From Psychrobacillus psychrodurans (GTDB taxonomy: Bacteria; Bacillota; Bacilli; Bacillales_A; Planococcaceae): a DNA stretch of 64,000 bases. The stretch lies in NCBI GenBank assembly GCA_900114885.1, contig FOUN01000013.1:1-64000 (forward strand). The letters run 5' to 3'. The notes beneath the pieces were generated by a model. That model saw only the letters and a program-made list of their open reading frames with translations, was not told where the DNA came from and searched no databases. Made by a program: the position numbers and the translations under genes. Numbering within the stretch: position 1 is the stretch's first letter; each line of letters opens with the position of its first letter. This document shows, one piece after another, positions 8,987-16,505 of this stretch.

Positions 8987-10405
8987 ATGTTTCCTAATTT
9001 ACTATTAAAACGTGCCCACTTAACACCAGATCGCATTGCGTTACGCTTTATGGGAGAGGTGTGGACATTCGGGCAACTTTATAACGAAGCAAATGAATTT
9101 GCAGAGAGACTTCATGCTAAAGGAATTCAACCTGGCATGAGAATAGCTATTTTATCAAGCTCTAATGCAGAACTAGTAATTGCCATACATGGTTGCCTTC
9201 AACTTAGCTGTGAATTAGTTATGCTAAATGAACGTTTAAGTGAAGTAGAATTAAATTATCAGCTCCATGATAGTAAACCAGATATATTACTTATAGATAA
9301 TCATGAAAGAATAATTAGCTATAGTCAAAGGTTTTCATTTAATGATATTTATAGTCATGAAAGAAAAGCTTATCCTATAGACAGGGATTGGCCTAAAGAA
9401 CGAACTATTTCCATTATGTATACATCAGGTACTACAGGAAGACCAAAAGGAGTACGCCAATCGCTAGAAAATCATGTGATGAATGCAACTGGTTCAGCAC
9501 TCCATTTAGGTATTCATCCAGACGATTGCTGGCTATGTATAGTACCATTGTTTCATATAAGTGGATTTTCTATTCTTATGCGATCTGTGTTATATGGAAT
9601 GAAGGTAAGTCTACATACTAAATTTGATCCAGAAAAAGTAGTAGATGAAATATTAGATGGAGCAGCTACTAGAATGTCTTTAGTTTCGGTTATGCTTCAA
9701 CGCATTGTATCCGTTCTAGAAAATAGAAATCAGCATTTTCCTGATTCATTTCAATCGATGTTAGTTGGTGGGGGTCCCGTTCCTTTATCTTATTTAGAAC
9801 GAGCGATTGAACGAAATATTCCAGTACTGCAAACGTATGGAATGACCGAAACCTCCTCACAAACGACGACCTTATCGAGTGATGATGCTATTCGTAAACT
9901 AGGATCAGCCGGAAAGCCACTTTTCTTTGCAGATGTTCGTATAGATGGGGAAGAAAAAATGGGAGAAATTTGTATTAAGGGACCCCATGTGACAACAGGA
10001 TATATTGGAGCAGCTGAGTCCAAAAAACCACTAATAGACAGCTGGCTTCATACCGGAGATATTGGTTATTTGGATGAGGAAGGATATTTGTTCGTTGTTG
10101 ATCGACGCTCAGATTTAATCATATCTGGTGGTGAAAATATTTATCCGGCAGAATTGGAGCAAGCTCTAGTAAAACATCCATCAGTTGTTGAAGCAGGGGT
10201 TACAGGTCGACAGGATGACAAATGGGGACATGTTCCAATAGCATTTGTTGTAGTAACCGAGCAAGTTACAATAGATGAGTTAAAGAATTTTATGGAGACT
10301 CAGATTGCATCATACAAGCTTCCAAAGGAATATCACTTTATAGATGCGCTGCCTCGCAATGGGGCAAATAAATTAGTGAGAAGAGAATTATTAAAGTTAA
10401 TATGA
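8987..10405 (+). CDS. menE: o-succinylbenzoate-CoA ligase
   Basis: 472 aa, adenylate-forming (ANL) enzyme that activates OSB for MenB. P-loop-like YTSGTTGRPKGV (about 145-156), GMTETSSQT (about 285-293), and the hinge and core motif HTGDIGYLDEEGY with DRRSDLIISGGENIYP near 350-390. The last residues include the catalytic Lys region NGANKLVRREL. AAAAGGAGT site upstream. In B. subtilis menC follows menE; here nothing coding does. Confidence 0.95.
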   Translation: MFPNLLLKRAHLTPDRIALRFMGEVWTFGQLYNEANEFAERLHAKGIQPGMRIAILSSSNAELVIAIHGCLQLSCELVMLNERLSEVELNYQLHDSKPDILLIDNHERIISYSQRFSFNDIYSHERKAYPIDRDWPKERTISIMYTSGTTGRPKGVRQSLENHVMNATGSALHLGIHPDDCWLCIVPLFHISGFSILMRSVLYGMKVSLHTKFDPEKVVDEILDGAATRMSLVSVMLQRIVSVLENRNQHFPDSFQSMLVGGGPVPLSYLERAIERNIPVLQTYGMTETSSQTTTLSSDDAIRKLGSAGKPLFFADVRIDGEEKMGEICIKGPHVTTGYIGAAESKKPLIDSWLHTGDIGYLDEEGYLFVVDRRSDLIISGGENIYPAELEQALVKHPSVVEAGVTGRQDDKWGHVPIAFVVVTEQVTIDELKNFMETQIASYKLPKEYHFIDALPRNGANKLVRRELLKLI

Positions 10406-10463
10406 TAGTAAATATATACCATGAATACTGGGTTCATTGGACTTGAAAGATTGACTAATACTA

Positions 10464-10565
10464 CTGATTTCCTTTTCAGGTAGATGCTTTTCATGGGGTG
10501 AGAGATGAGCTATCACCGTCGCTAGCGTGGTCTCACTCATCCCACTGGAGTCGCGACCTGTAACG
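10464..10565 (+). repeat. Intergenic repeat E, copy 1
   Basis: Matches copy 2 (16381-16505, opposite strand) and copy 3 (30211-30324). Shared blocks: CTGATTTCC at the start, GGGGTGAG-GATGAGCTATCACCGT in the middle, CTCATCCCACTGGAGTCG at the end. Such GC-richer intergenic repeats with GACTCC...GCGGAAAGC blocks are common in Bacillales genomes as I recall. Function unknown. Confidence 0.8.
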
Positions 10566-10710
10566 AAGATCAATATATCCAACTATAAGATTCTGAATTA
10601 GAGAAGCTATAATTTAATGATAATTGTGTAATGTAGATGATTTATATATAAGTGGAATTTTAAAGAAATAGTAAGTATATACTCAATAAAGTAGCAAGAT
10701 AGCGAACGAA

Positions 10711-10975
10711 ATTGCATCTTCGTGAGCTTCTTCTATGTATAGGGAAGTAGCTTTTCACTAGTTATCCAAAAACGTATTTGCCTGTTTCTAGAAGTTGTAG
10801 AAGGGCGATGGACAGGCAAACGCGAAAAAATTACCGAAAAAAAGGGATGCTTGTTGGTTGTGAAGGAAGTCACATCCAACAAGCATCCTTAAAAAATTCA
10901 CCCGGTAATCAATAAAGCATTACGTCTGTCCAAAGCACTTCGAAAACGATAGTAACAAGTATTGCTCAAAAGGAA
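10711..10975 (+). repeat. Structured repeat family A, copy 1 (possible ncRNA)
   Basis: About 265 nt sharing ordered blocks with copies at 14151 and 46850 and a partial one at 28330: CTTCGTGAGCTT, GTTATCCAAAAACG, CCTGTTTC..AGTTGT, GGACAGGCAAAC, ATTACCG, a hairpin, TTAAAAAATTCAC, CGGTAAT, and AAAACGATAG. The hairpin here is a long stem (GGATGCTTGTTGG / CCAACAAGCATCC) bracketed by ATTACCG...CGGTAAT, which pair. Lies between convergent menE and the zinc lipoprotein gene. Together with repeat E it fills the 600-nt gap; nothing coding is seen. Confidence 0.7.
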
Positions 10976-11004
10976 CGGTTATTGATTTATATGCTTTTAC
11001 ACTA

Positions 11005-12165
11005 TTAGTTCAAAACGGTTTTCAATGTCTCTAAGTTTTTGTTCATCAATGTAAAATAATTTTCTTTGTTATTGATATCTTCTTTTGATAATACTCCTAA
11101 GTTGTGTAGAACCAAGCTTTCTGCGCCAATTTCCTTTTGAATCACTTCTGTTAGTTTGGATGAAACATTTTGCTCAAATAAAATATAGTTTATATTTTTT
11201 TCTTCTGCCAAATCGATTAATTTAGTCAGTTCTTTTTGGGATGGTTCATCTTGTGAATTCAGTCCAGCCACTGCTAATTGTTCTAAACCGTATGTGTTCG
11301 CTATATAACCAAATGCAGCGTGAGATACAAAGAAGGTTTTATTTGCTGCTGTATGAGCCATTTCTTCAAAATCTGCATCTAGTTTCTGAAGTTCATTAAC
11401 AAGTTCCTCATAGTTTTTTTCAAAAGTCTCTTGATGTTCAGGTGAAATTTCCACTAAAGAGTCCTTAATAGAAAGTGCAAGGCTTTGACTAATTTTAGGT
11501 GAGATCCAAACATGTGGATCTATATCCCCATGATCATGTCCTTCATGGCTGTCATGCTCTTCAGCCGCTACATCCTCATCCTCGTGATCATGTGCTTCCT
11601 CAGTAGTAGCTTCCTCGTGCTCGTGATCATGTGCTTCCTCAGTAGTAGCTTCCTCGTGCTCGTGATCGTGTGCTTCCTCAGTAGTAGCTTCCTCGTGCTC
11701 GTGATCATGTGCTTCCTCAGTAGTAGCTTCTTCGTGCTCGTGCTCGTGATCATGTGCTTCTTCAGTAGTAGCTTCTTCATGAACGTGATGTGATTCTTCA
11801 AGTTGTTCATCTGATACTGCATCCACAGTAGCTACCATTTTCACATGTTCCTCTGCTAAAGTCTTCTTAGCATTATCGACAAAACCTTCTAAGCCAAGTC
11901 CTATGTAAAAAAACAAGTCAGCATCTGCAAGTGCCATCATATCCTTTTGGGTTGGTTCAAATGTATGTTCATTTGCTCCTGCTGGGTAAATAGATGAGAC
12001 GTTTACAGATTCTCCTCCAATACGTTCAGCAAAGTATTGTAGTGGATACACCGTTGTATATATTTGTACTTGCTGATCTTTAGTTGCAACATTCTCTTCA
12101 TTGTTTCCACAAGCTGCAAGTAACAATAAAAGAAAAAGAATACTTCCTAAACAAATTCGTTTCAA
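11005..12165 (-). CDS. Zinc ABC transporter substrate-binding lipoprotein with expanded His-rich repeat
   Basis: 386 aa from the TTG at 12165 (AGGAGAG 8 nt upstream; the GTG 9 nt earlier is too close to that site). ZnuA/AdcA-type cluster A-1 protein. Lipobox LAAC with lipidated C19. Metal ligands visible at H67 (NEHTFEP), H218 (DPHVW), a His in SHAAFGY and an acidic residue near the C-terminus. The usual His-rich loop between the lobes is blown up to residues 129-195: five tandem 13-15-residue units (EEATTEEAHDHEH). No permease or ATPase gene is adjacent. A Zur-like box lies directly upstream, supporting zinc rather than manganese. Confidence 0.93.
   Translation of the reverse strand: MKRICLGSILFLLLLLAACGNNEENVATKDQQVQIYTTVYPLQYFAERIGGESVNVSSIYPAGANEHTFEPTQKDMMALADADLFFYIGLGLEGFVDNAKKTLAEEHVKMVATVDAVSDEQLEESHHVHEEATTEEAHDHEHEHEEATTEEAHDHEHEEATTEEAHDHEHEEATTEEAHDHEHEEATTEEAHDHEDEDVAAEEHDSHEGHDHGDIDPHVWISPKISQSLALSIKDSLVEISPEHQETFEKNYEELVNELQKLDADFEEMAHTAANKTFFVSHAAFGYIANTYGLEQLAVAGLNSQDEPSQKELTKLIDLAEEKNINYILFEQNVSSKLTEVIQKEIGAESLVLHNLGVLSKEDINNKENYFTLMNKNLETLKTVLN
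11581..11781 (-). repeat. Tandem 39-nt coding minisatellite (His-rich)
   Basis: Five direct repeats of about 39 nt (first unit 45 nt) inside the zinc lipoprotein gene, nearly identical at DNA level, encoding EEATTEEAHDHEH. The DNA identity implies recent expansion by slippage or unequal recombination. Confidence 0.92.
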
Positions 12166-12180
12166 TTTATTCACTCTCCT

Positions 12181-12201
12181 AAATAGTAATGATTACGTTT
12201 T
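12181..12201 (-). promoter_or_regulatory. Zur box in front of the zinc lipoprotein gene
   Basis: TAGTAATGATTACG with AT flanks matches the Bacillus Zur consensus (AAATCGTAATNATTACGATTT) at all but about two positions. It lies 15-35 nt before the start codon, suiting zinc-dependent repression. Consensus from memory; match read by eye. Confidence 0.75.
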
Positions 12202-12270
12202 GAAAAAAGATAACTTCATTAGATTACAGCACTTTCGAAAAAAATGCAAGAAAAAATAGCCTTTGTATTA

Positions 12271-12501
12271 TTATTTTTTCAAAGGCCATTCATCAGGAAC
12301 GGGATCAATACCACCTTCATGAAAGGGATGGCATTTAGATATTCTTTTTACAGTTAAAATACTTCCTTTAATTGCCCCGTGTTTTTGAACTGCTTCTACT
12401 CCGTAATGGGAGCATGTTGGATAGAAACGGCAACTAGGTGGGGAAAGTGGTGAGATAAACTTTTGATAAAAGCGAAAAATAGATATAATTATATGCTTCA
12501 T
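12271..12501 (-). CDS. yidD: Membrane protein insertion efficiency factor YidD
   Basis: 76 aa. Small amphipathic membrane-associated protein (DUF37) that helps YidC/Sec insertion. Hallmark Cys-containing core [13 protein letters not shown] (about 22-34) and [14 protein letters not shown] (about 56-69). B. subtilis YtjA is the homologue and sits near dps as here. The stop is overlapped by no other gene; the 40-aa membrane peptide lies just upstream on the same strand, 3 nt away. Confidence 0.95.
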   Translation of the reverse strand: MKHIIISIFRFYQKFISPLSPPSCRFYPTCSHYGVEAVQKHGAIKGSILTVKRISKCHPFHEGGIDPVPDEWPLKK

Positions 12502-12504
12502 GGA

Positions 12505-12627
12505 TTATTCAGCATCCTTAGGTTTTGGATCAATTTTCGAAGGCTTGTCATTCATAGCTAGCTTGTACAAAAAAGAAAAGCCAAAAATACTTAGTATTAT
12601 TGCTGCACCCAATATCCAAAATACCAT
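12505..12627 (-). CDS. 40-aa single-span membrane peptide
   Basis: Starts MVFWILGAAIILSIFGFSFL (one transmembrane helix, residues 2-20) and ends in a charged tail KPSKIDPKPKDAE. GGAGTGAG lies about 8 nt before the ATG. Three nt separate it from yidD, so they are probably one transcript. Position recalls the small B. subtilis ytzI gene near ytjA, but I cannot confirm homology. Confidence 0.75.
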   Translation of the reverse strand: MVFWILGAAIILSIFGFSFLYKLAMNDKPSKIDPKPKDAE

Positions 12628-12657
12628 TATTGCTCACTCCAATTAACTTATCGTTAT

Positions 12658-12683
12658 GTTTATTGTATGAAAATTAGAGGTAT
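12658..12683 (+). promoter_or_regulatory. Possible sigma-B promoter of dps
   Basis: GTTTAT, 14-nt spacer, AGGTAT, close to the sigma-B pattern GTTTAA-N12-14-GGGTAT, about 45 nt before dps. Bacillus dps is known to be in the general stress regulon. Weak by sequence alone. Confidence 0.4.
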
Positions 12684-12728
12684 ATTGAAAGAGAAAGCAA
12701 CTAAAATTAAAGGGAGAGTGACAAATTT

Positions 12729-13187
12729 ATGTCAGCAGCACTTAATAAAGAATTAAATAAACAAGTAGCAACATGGTCGGTTATGTACACTAAATTACAT
12801 AATTTCCATTGGTATGTAAAGGGACCGTCATTTTTTACTTTACATGCCAAATTCGAAGAGTTATATAACGAAGCTACACTTAATATGGATGAAATTGCAG
12901 AGCGTTTATTAACACTAGGTGGCAAACCAGCGGCAACATTAACAGAACACTTGGAGTTATCAGTAGTAAAAGAAGCATCCAGCAAAGAAACAGCTGACCA
13001 GATGGTACAATCTGTTGTAGATGACTTTGATAAAATTATGAAATCTCTTAAAAAAGGGATGGAAGAAGCTGCAAAAGATGAAGATGATATGACGGAAGAT
13101 GTACTAAACGCAATTTACCAAAAAACAGAAAAACATCAATGGATGTTAAATGCATTTTTAGGAGATACCAATTCGACCAAAAAATAA
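12729..13187 (+). CDS. dps: Dps ferritin-like DNA-protection protein
   Basis: 152 aa. Dodecameric ferritin-like protein that oxidises iron with peroxide and stores it. The inter-subunit ferroxidase ligands fall at the exact Dps spacing: H27, H39, D54, E58 (in HNFHWYVKGPSFFTLHAKFEELYNE and DEIAER). The tail ends TNSTKK. The ATG is about 12 nt from AGGGAGAG, a slightly long gap. B. subtilis dps (ytkB) sits beside yidD too. Confidence 0.94.
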   Translation: MSAALNKELNKQVATWSVMYTKLHNFHWYVKGPSFFTLHAKFEELYNEATLNMDEIAERLLTLGGKPAATLTEHLELSVVKEASSKETADQMVQSVVDDFDKIMKSLKKGMEEAAKDEDDMTEDVLNAIYQKTEKHQWMLNAFLGDTNSTKK

Positions 13188-13248
13188 TATTCGCTTCATA
13201 ATAATCTAGGTTAACCGATATAAAGAATGTTATGAAGGAGGAATCTCT

Positions 13249-13428
13249 GTGGACATAAACTCCATTATGTCATCTAATTTACTTCAGTTGCAACAAACTG
13301 TTCAAATGAGTGTTTTGCAAAATGCTATGAACATGGAAACTGTTGCTGCGGTAAAATTGTTAGAAGACATGCCTCAAACAGCTGCTCCACATCCTTATAA
13401 AGGGTCGGCTGTAGATATTCAAGGGTAA
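13249..13428 (+). CDS. YjfB-like putative motility peptide
   Basis: 59 aa, GTG start with GAAGGAGGAA upstream. It begins MDINSIMSSNLLQLQQTVQM and ends with PHPYKGSAVDIQG. This layout (helical Gln/Met-rich body, then an APHPxxG..IDI tail) is that of the YjfB family annotated as putative motility proteins in Bacillus; function there is not established. It stands alone between dps and a repeat, with no flagellar genes nearby. Confidence 0.75.
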   Translation: MDINSIMSSNLLQLQQTVQMSVLQNAMNMETVAAVKLLEDMPQTAAPHPYKGSAVDIQG

Positions 13429-13437
13429 TAAGAACAG

Positions 13438-13560
13438 CGGTAGCGCCTAGCGTTAGCCCTAAAAGTATTAAAAGAGTGACAGTAGGGGTTTCATTGTCTT
13501 GGTCTGTCCATTCTAAAACGACTCGAGGGGCTAGGCGTTAGAGCTTAGACAGAAGCTGAT
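13438..13560 (-). repeat. Intergenic repeat H, copy 1
   Basis: On the minus strand it reads GTCTAAGCTCTAACGCCTAGCCCCTCGAGTCG-TTTTAG... and ends in GGGCTAACGCTAGGCGCTA. The same block order occurs at 39155-39270 on the plus strand. I recall near-identical intergenic repeats in many Bacillus genomes. It separates the YjfB-like gene from the next small operon. Confidence 0.7.
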
Positions 13561-13652
13561 TAAAAGGTATATTATTTATAACCCAAAAACATGCGCTATT
13601 TGTGCATGTTTTTTTATTTTTTGCTCAAACTCTTATAAAAGGATGTGTGAAA

Positions 13653-13988
13653 ATGACCTTGTACAAAGTGTATATCTCCGTAAAAAGTCAGCAAGTATAT
13701 GCTTATCCCGATGAATCTCAGTGGGAATTTGAAGTAACTGCAACTAGGAATGAAATAAAAGTATTTGAAAGACTTTTTTATCAATTGAAAAATGTGCAAA
13801 GCAGAAATTTTCTACGAGCACATGAACCAATGTCTGTAAAGCCGTATCATGTGGACGGAGAAAATGATCAATATGATAGAAGGCTAAAAAAAGTGTATGC
13901 ATGGATTCATGAATTCACTTCGGAAGAGAGTAAACGATTTATAGAACAGCTACCTTATTTTCAAAGAAGAATGGAGGTTCAACTATGA
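13653..13988 (+). CDS. Unknown 111-aa protein
   Basis: Starts MTLYKVYISVKSQQVYAYPDES; start chosen at the ATG 9 nt after AAAAGGA rather than the upstream ATG at 13602, which has no ribosome site. Mixed alpha/beta composition, many Tyr/Phe, charged C-terminal helix (TSEESKRFIEQLPYFQRRM). No signal or membrane segment. Its stop overlaps the start of the next ORF (ATGA). I do not recognise the family. Confidence 0.7.
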   Translation: MTLYKVYISVKSQQVYAYPDESQWEFEVTATRNEIKVFERLFYQLKNVQSRNFLRAHEPMSVKPYHVDGENDQYDRRLKKVYAWIHEFTSEESKRFIEQLPYFQRRMEVQL

Positions 13989-14146
13989 GTAAGAATTTAA
14001 ATAGAAAAGGAAATGAAAACCCTGTAACTTATCGAAATGTTAGTTCACTTCTCAATCAGTCACCACAAGATAAATCAAAGCAGAATATTGCACAAAATAG
14101 AGAAGAAGGTAATGAAGATTACAAAATGGGACCTCCCAAAGAATAG
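13985..14146 (+). CDS. Unknown 53-aa polar peptide
   Basis: Starts MSKNLNRKGNENPVTYRNVS and ends GPPKE. It overlaps the preceding stop by 4 nt, which argues for coupled translation. GGAGG lies about 8 nt before the ATG, inside the upstream gene. Very polar, Asn/Gln/Lys-rich, probably disordered. No family recognised. Confidence 0.6.
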   Translation: MSKNLNRKGNENPVTYRNVSSLLNQSPQDKSKQNIAQNREEGNEDYKMGPPKE

Positions 14147-14150
14147 CTAT

Positions 14151-14385
14151 GATTGATTCTTCGTGAGCTTTCTTTATGAATAGGAGATTAGCATTTGTCT
14201 GGTTATCCAAAAACGCAATAACCTGTTTCAAAAAGTTGTGGTAGGGCTACGGACGGACAAACACCATGAGATTACCGCTTTTTGGTTATAGAGTCCGTCA
14301 CAACCAACTAGCATCTCTAAAAATTCACAAGGTAATAAATATTCCAACAAGACCTGCTCAAAACGATAGGAACAGGTTTTGAATG
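14151..14385 (+). repeat. Structured repeat family A, copy 2
   Basis: Same block order as copy 1: TCTTCGTGAGCTTT, GGTTATCCAAAAACG, AACCTGTTTC, GACGGACAAAC, GATTACCG, a hairpin region, CTAAAAATTCAC, GGTAAT, AAAACGATAGGAACAGGTT. In this copy AACCTGTT (14220) can pair with AACAGGTT (14371), closing the whole element. It lies downstream of the two small unknown genes. Confidence 0.7.
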
Positions 14386-14390
14386 TAAGG

Positions 14391-14418
14391 AACCAGGCGT
14401 CTACTTGCCTGGTTTTTC
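14391..14418 (+). terminator. Terminator before ytkD
   Basis: Stem ACCAGGC/GCCTGGT with a 9-nt loop and TTTTTC after it. Confidence 0.85.
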
Positions 14419-14463
14419 TTATGTATATGGTAATATTTAAAGAAAACAAGGGGGAATCAGAAA

Positions 14464-14937
14464 ATGTTCTCTTTCGAAGATTTAAATGGATTTCAAGTAC
14501 AGCTATCCTTTCAGCAAGGAAGCTTTTCTATTGAATCTAAGCATGTATTAGTTTTAGCAAAGCATAATGGAAAATGGTTGTTAACGAAGCATCCAAAAAG
14601 AGGATTGGAGTTTCCGGGTGGTAAATTAGAGAAAGGGGAAAATTTAGTTGAAGCAGCGATTAGAGAAACAAAAGAAGAAACAAATGTACATATAGTAAAT
14701 CTAGAATGGCTTGCTGAATATATGGTATTAGATAATATCCCTTTTTGTAAAACTGTTTATATAGCAAAAGTTGGGTATATTAATATGGAGCAGACAAGCT
14801 TTGAGACAGAAGGAGCTTTCTGGTTATCCTCAGAAGAACTTACTCGTAGTGAATATTTAAGCTTCCATATGAAAGATGATGGAATGAAAGCCATTTTAAA
14901 GAAGGTGAAAGAAATTGAAAATAAATGGAACGATTGA
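14464..14937 (+). CDS. ytkD: Nudix hydrolase, YtkD-like 8-oxo-dGTPase
   Basis: 157 aa. A complete Nudix box lies at 53-75: G53, E59, R67-E68, E71-E72. It is preceded by the FPGG turn, as in MutT-type enzymes. B. subtilis YtkD removes oxidised dGTP and lies in the same dps/yidD neighbourhood. AAGGGGGAAT upstream. The next gene starts inside its end (23-nt overlap). Substrate specificity is by analogy. Confidence 0.9.
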   Translation: MFSFEDLNGFQVQLSFQQGSFSIESKHVLVLAKHNGKWLLTKHPKRGLEFPGGKLEKGENLVEAAIRETKEETNVHIVNLEWLAEYMVLDNIPFCKTVYIAKVGYINMEQTSFETEGAFWLSSEELTRSEYLSFHMKDDGMKAILKKVKEIENKWND

Positions 14938-15703
14938 AAAGGTTCTCACTTATCCATCTCCAAACCCTAATATCATAATGAGCGAAATTACATATTGGTC
15001 CTGTGGTCTTCGAGTAAAAGGAATGTTAGCAGTACCAAAAAAGCCAGGAAACTATGATGGAATTTTATATTGTCGAGGTGGCATGCAAAGTATCGGTATG
15101 GTTCGACCTGCACGAATTGCACAAATCGCCTCTGAGGGATTTGTAATATTTGCGCCATATTATCGAGGTAATCGTGGTGGTGAAGGAAGGGATGAATTTG
15201 CTGGAGAAGATCGCTGGGATGCTGTTTACGGAGTAGAAGTATTAAAGCGATATTGCATACCAGAGCGGATTCACTTATTTGCATTTTCTCGGGGTGGTAT
15301 CATGGGCTTATGGATTGCTATTCTACGCAATGATATTACATCCTTAGTTACATGGGCTGGTGTTTCTGATATTTATTTAACATACGAAGAAAGATTAGAT
15401 ATGAGAAAAATGATGAAACGTGTAATCGGAGGTACTCCTACTAAATTCCCATTAGGGTATGAGCAGCGAGATGTATTACCTCGTATAGAGGAGACGAACG
15501 TGCCCACTCTTATAATACATGGTGAACGAGATAATAATGTATCTTTTGAGCATGCAAAGGTTTTAGAGCAAGCATTAATAGGGAATAGTATACCAGTTGA
15601 AACCTGGTATTATCCAGAATTCACACATTTTTTTCCAAGCAAAATAAATAGACGTGTAGTAAAAGATGCATGTCAATGGATGAAAAATCAGAGAGGGGTT
15701 TAA
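14915..15703 (+). CDS. ytmA: YtmA-like alpha/beta hydrolase
   Basis: 262 aa, TTG start (site GAAGGTG about 9 nt upstream inside ytkD). Prolyl-oligopeptidase-type hydrolase fold. Nucleophile S125 sits in AFSRGGIMG, so the first Gly of the usual GxSxG elbow is Ala. Asp in HGERDNNVSFEHA and His in PEFTHFFP complete a plausible triad. Coupled to ytkD by overlap. Substrate unknown. Confidence 0.85.
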   Translation: MKINGTIEKVLTYPSPNPNIIMSEITYWSCGLRVKGMLAVPKKPGNYDGILYCRGGMQSIGMVRPARIAQIASEGFVIFAPYYRGNRGGEGRDEFAGEDRWDAVYGVEVLKRYCIPERIHLFAFSRGGIMGLWIAILRNDITSLVTWAGVSDIYLTYEERLDMRKMMKRVIGGTPTKFPLGYEQRDVLPRIEETNVPTLIIHGERDNNVSFEHAKVLEQALIGNSIPVETWYYPEFTHFFPSKINRRVVKDACQWMKNQRGV

Positions 15704-15705
15704 AA

Positions 15706-16155
15706 ATGGGCAATGTTGTAGTAACAACTGAGGCAATGAGTGTAGAAGGGAAATCTTCGTTTCCTGTAGATACTAGTTTTTGGGAGGATTTGTGGGATCA
15801 ATACACAAATGAATTCGAAGAAGTGGTGATCCATTGTTGGATGGAGGAACTAGACATTTTAGAAGAATTAAACTCTCGAGCAGTTTCCGTTCAAACGGAA
15901 GGACTAATGAAAGTGTTTACTATTAATCTCACGGATGAAAATAGGCTCTATTTTAGAAATTATTCGGTTGATCCAAAAGGTGGTTTAAAGTGGTTTACGA
16001 TGTTCTTCCAACAGGATGGAGTTGAACAAATGGAAGTAGGTCACTATGGTTCAGAAATTATTCTATATAAGGTCAATGAAGAGGAAGCAGAGAAGTTTGT
16101 AGAAATATTTCCGAAAATAGCTGATAGTGAATATCATGCGACTAATGGTGACTAA
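15706..16155 (+). CDS. Unknown 149-aa acidic protein
   Basis: Starts MGNVVVTTEAMSVEGKSSFP; ATG chosen because GAGAGGGG lies about 8 nt upstream (an in-frame ATG at 15670 inside the previous gene lacks such a site). Strongly acidic with many Trp/Phe (SFWEDLWDQYTNEFEEVV). No signal or transmembrane segment. It follows the hydrolase by 2 nt, so is probably co-transcribed. No family recognised. Confidence 0.7.
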   Translation: MGNVVVTTEAMSVEGKSSFPVDTSFWEDLWDQYTNEFEEVVIHCWMEELDILEELNSRAVSVQTEGLMKVFTINLTDENRLYFRNYSVDPKGGLKWFTMFFQQDGVEQMEVGHYGSEIILYKVNEEEAEKFVEIFPKIADSEYHATNGD

Positions 16156-16244
16156 TGCTAATTATAGGTTACAATTATCTATCTAGAACAATTCCGGTTG
16201 AGAGTCAATTCCCCGGTAGTTAACGTAAGTTTATATGTAAGTGG

Positions 16245-16277
16245 AAATCAGAAACTTTATTGTTTCTGATTTTTTTG
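16245..16277 (+). terminator. Terminator of the ytkD-ytmA-unknown unit
   Basis: Perfect stem AAATCAGAAAC/GTTTCTGATTT followed by T-run. The rest of the 570-nt gap (16156-16727) holds repeat E copy 2 and otherwise nothing I can identify. Confidence 0.88.
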
Positions 16278-16380
16278 TTATAAGTGAGTCAATTTCATAA
16301 TTAGTTGTTTTATTTAAAAATACAAATGTTTACTTAATATCGTAATATTTATTCGTTTTTTTAAAAGCGATCCCGTTGAT

Positions 16381-16505
16381 TGGAGTGGCAGGCGGCGACT
16401 CCAGTGGGATGAGTGAGTCAGATGAGATATTATATCGACCCGCTAGTGACGGTGATAGCTCATCACTCACCCCGCGGAAAGCGTCCGCCTAAAGAGGAAA
16501 TCAGC
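16381..16505 (-). repeat. Intergenic repeat E, copy 2
   Basis: On the minus strand it reads CTGATTTCCTC...GGCGGACGCTTTCCGCGGGGTGAG...GATGAGCTATCACCGTCAC...ACTCATCCCACTGGAGTCG, colinear with copy 1 at 10464. It is the most complete of the three. Confidence 0.85.

Noticed and set aside
11512-11793. 93-aa plus-strand ORF rich in Ser/Val/Leu
   Set aside because: Antisense read of the His-rich minisatellite; the long frame is a result of the repeat having a period divisible by three.
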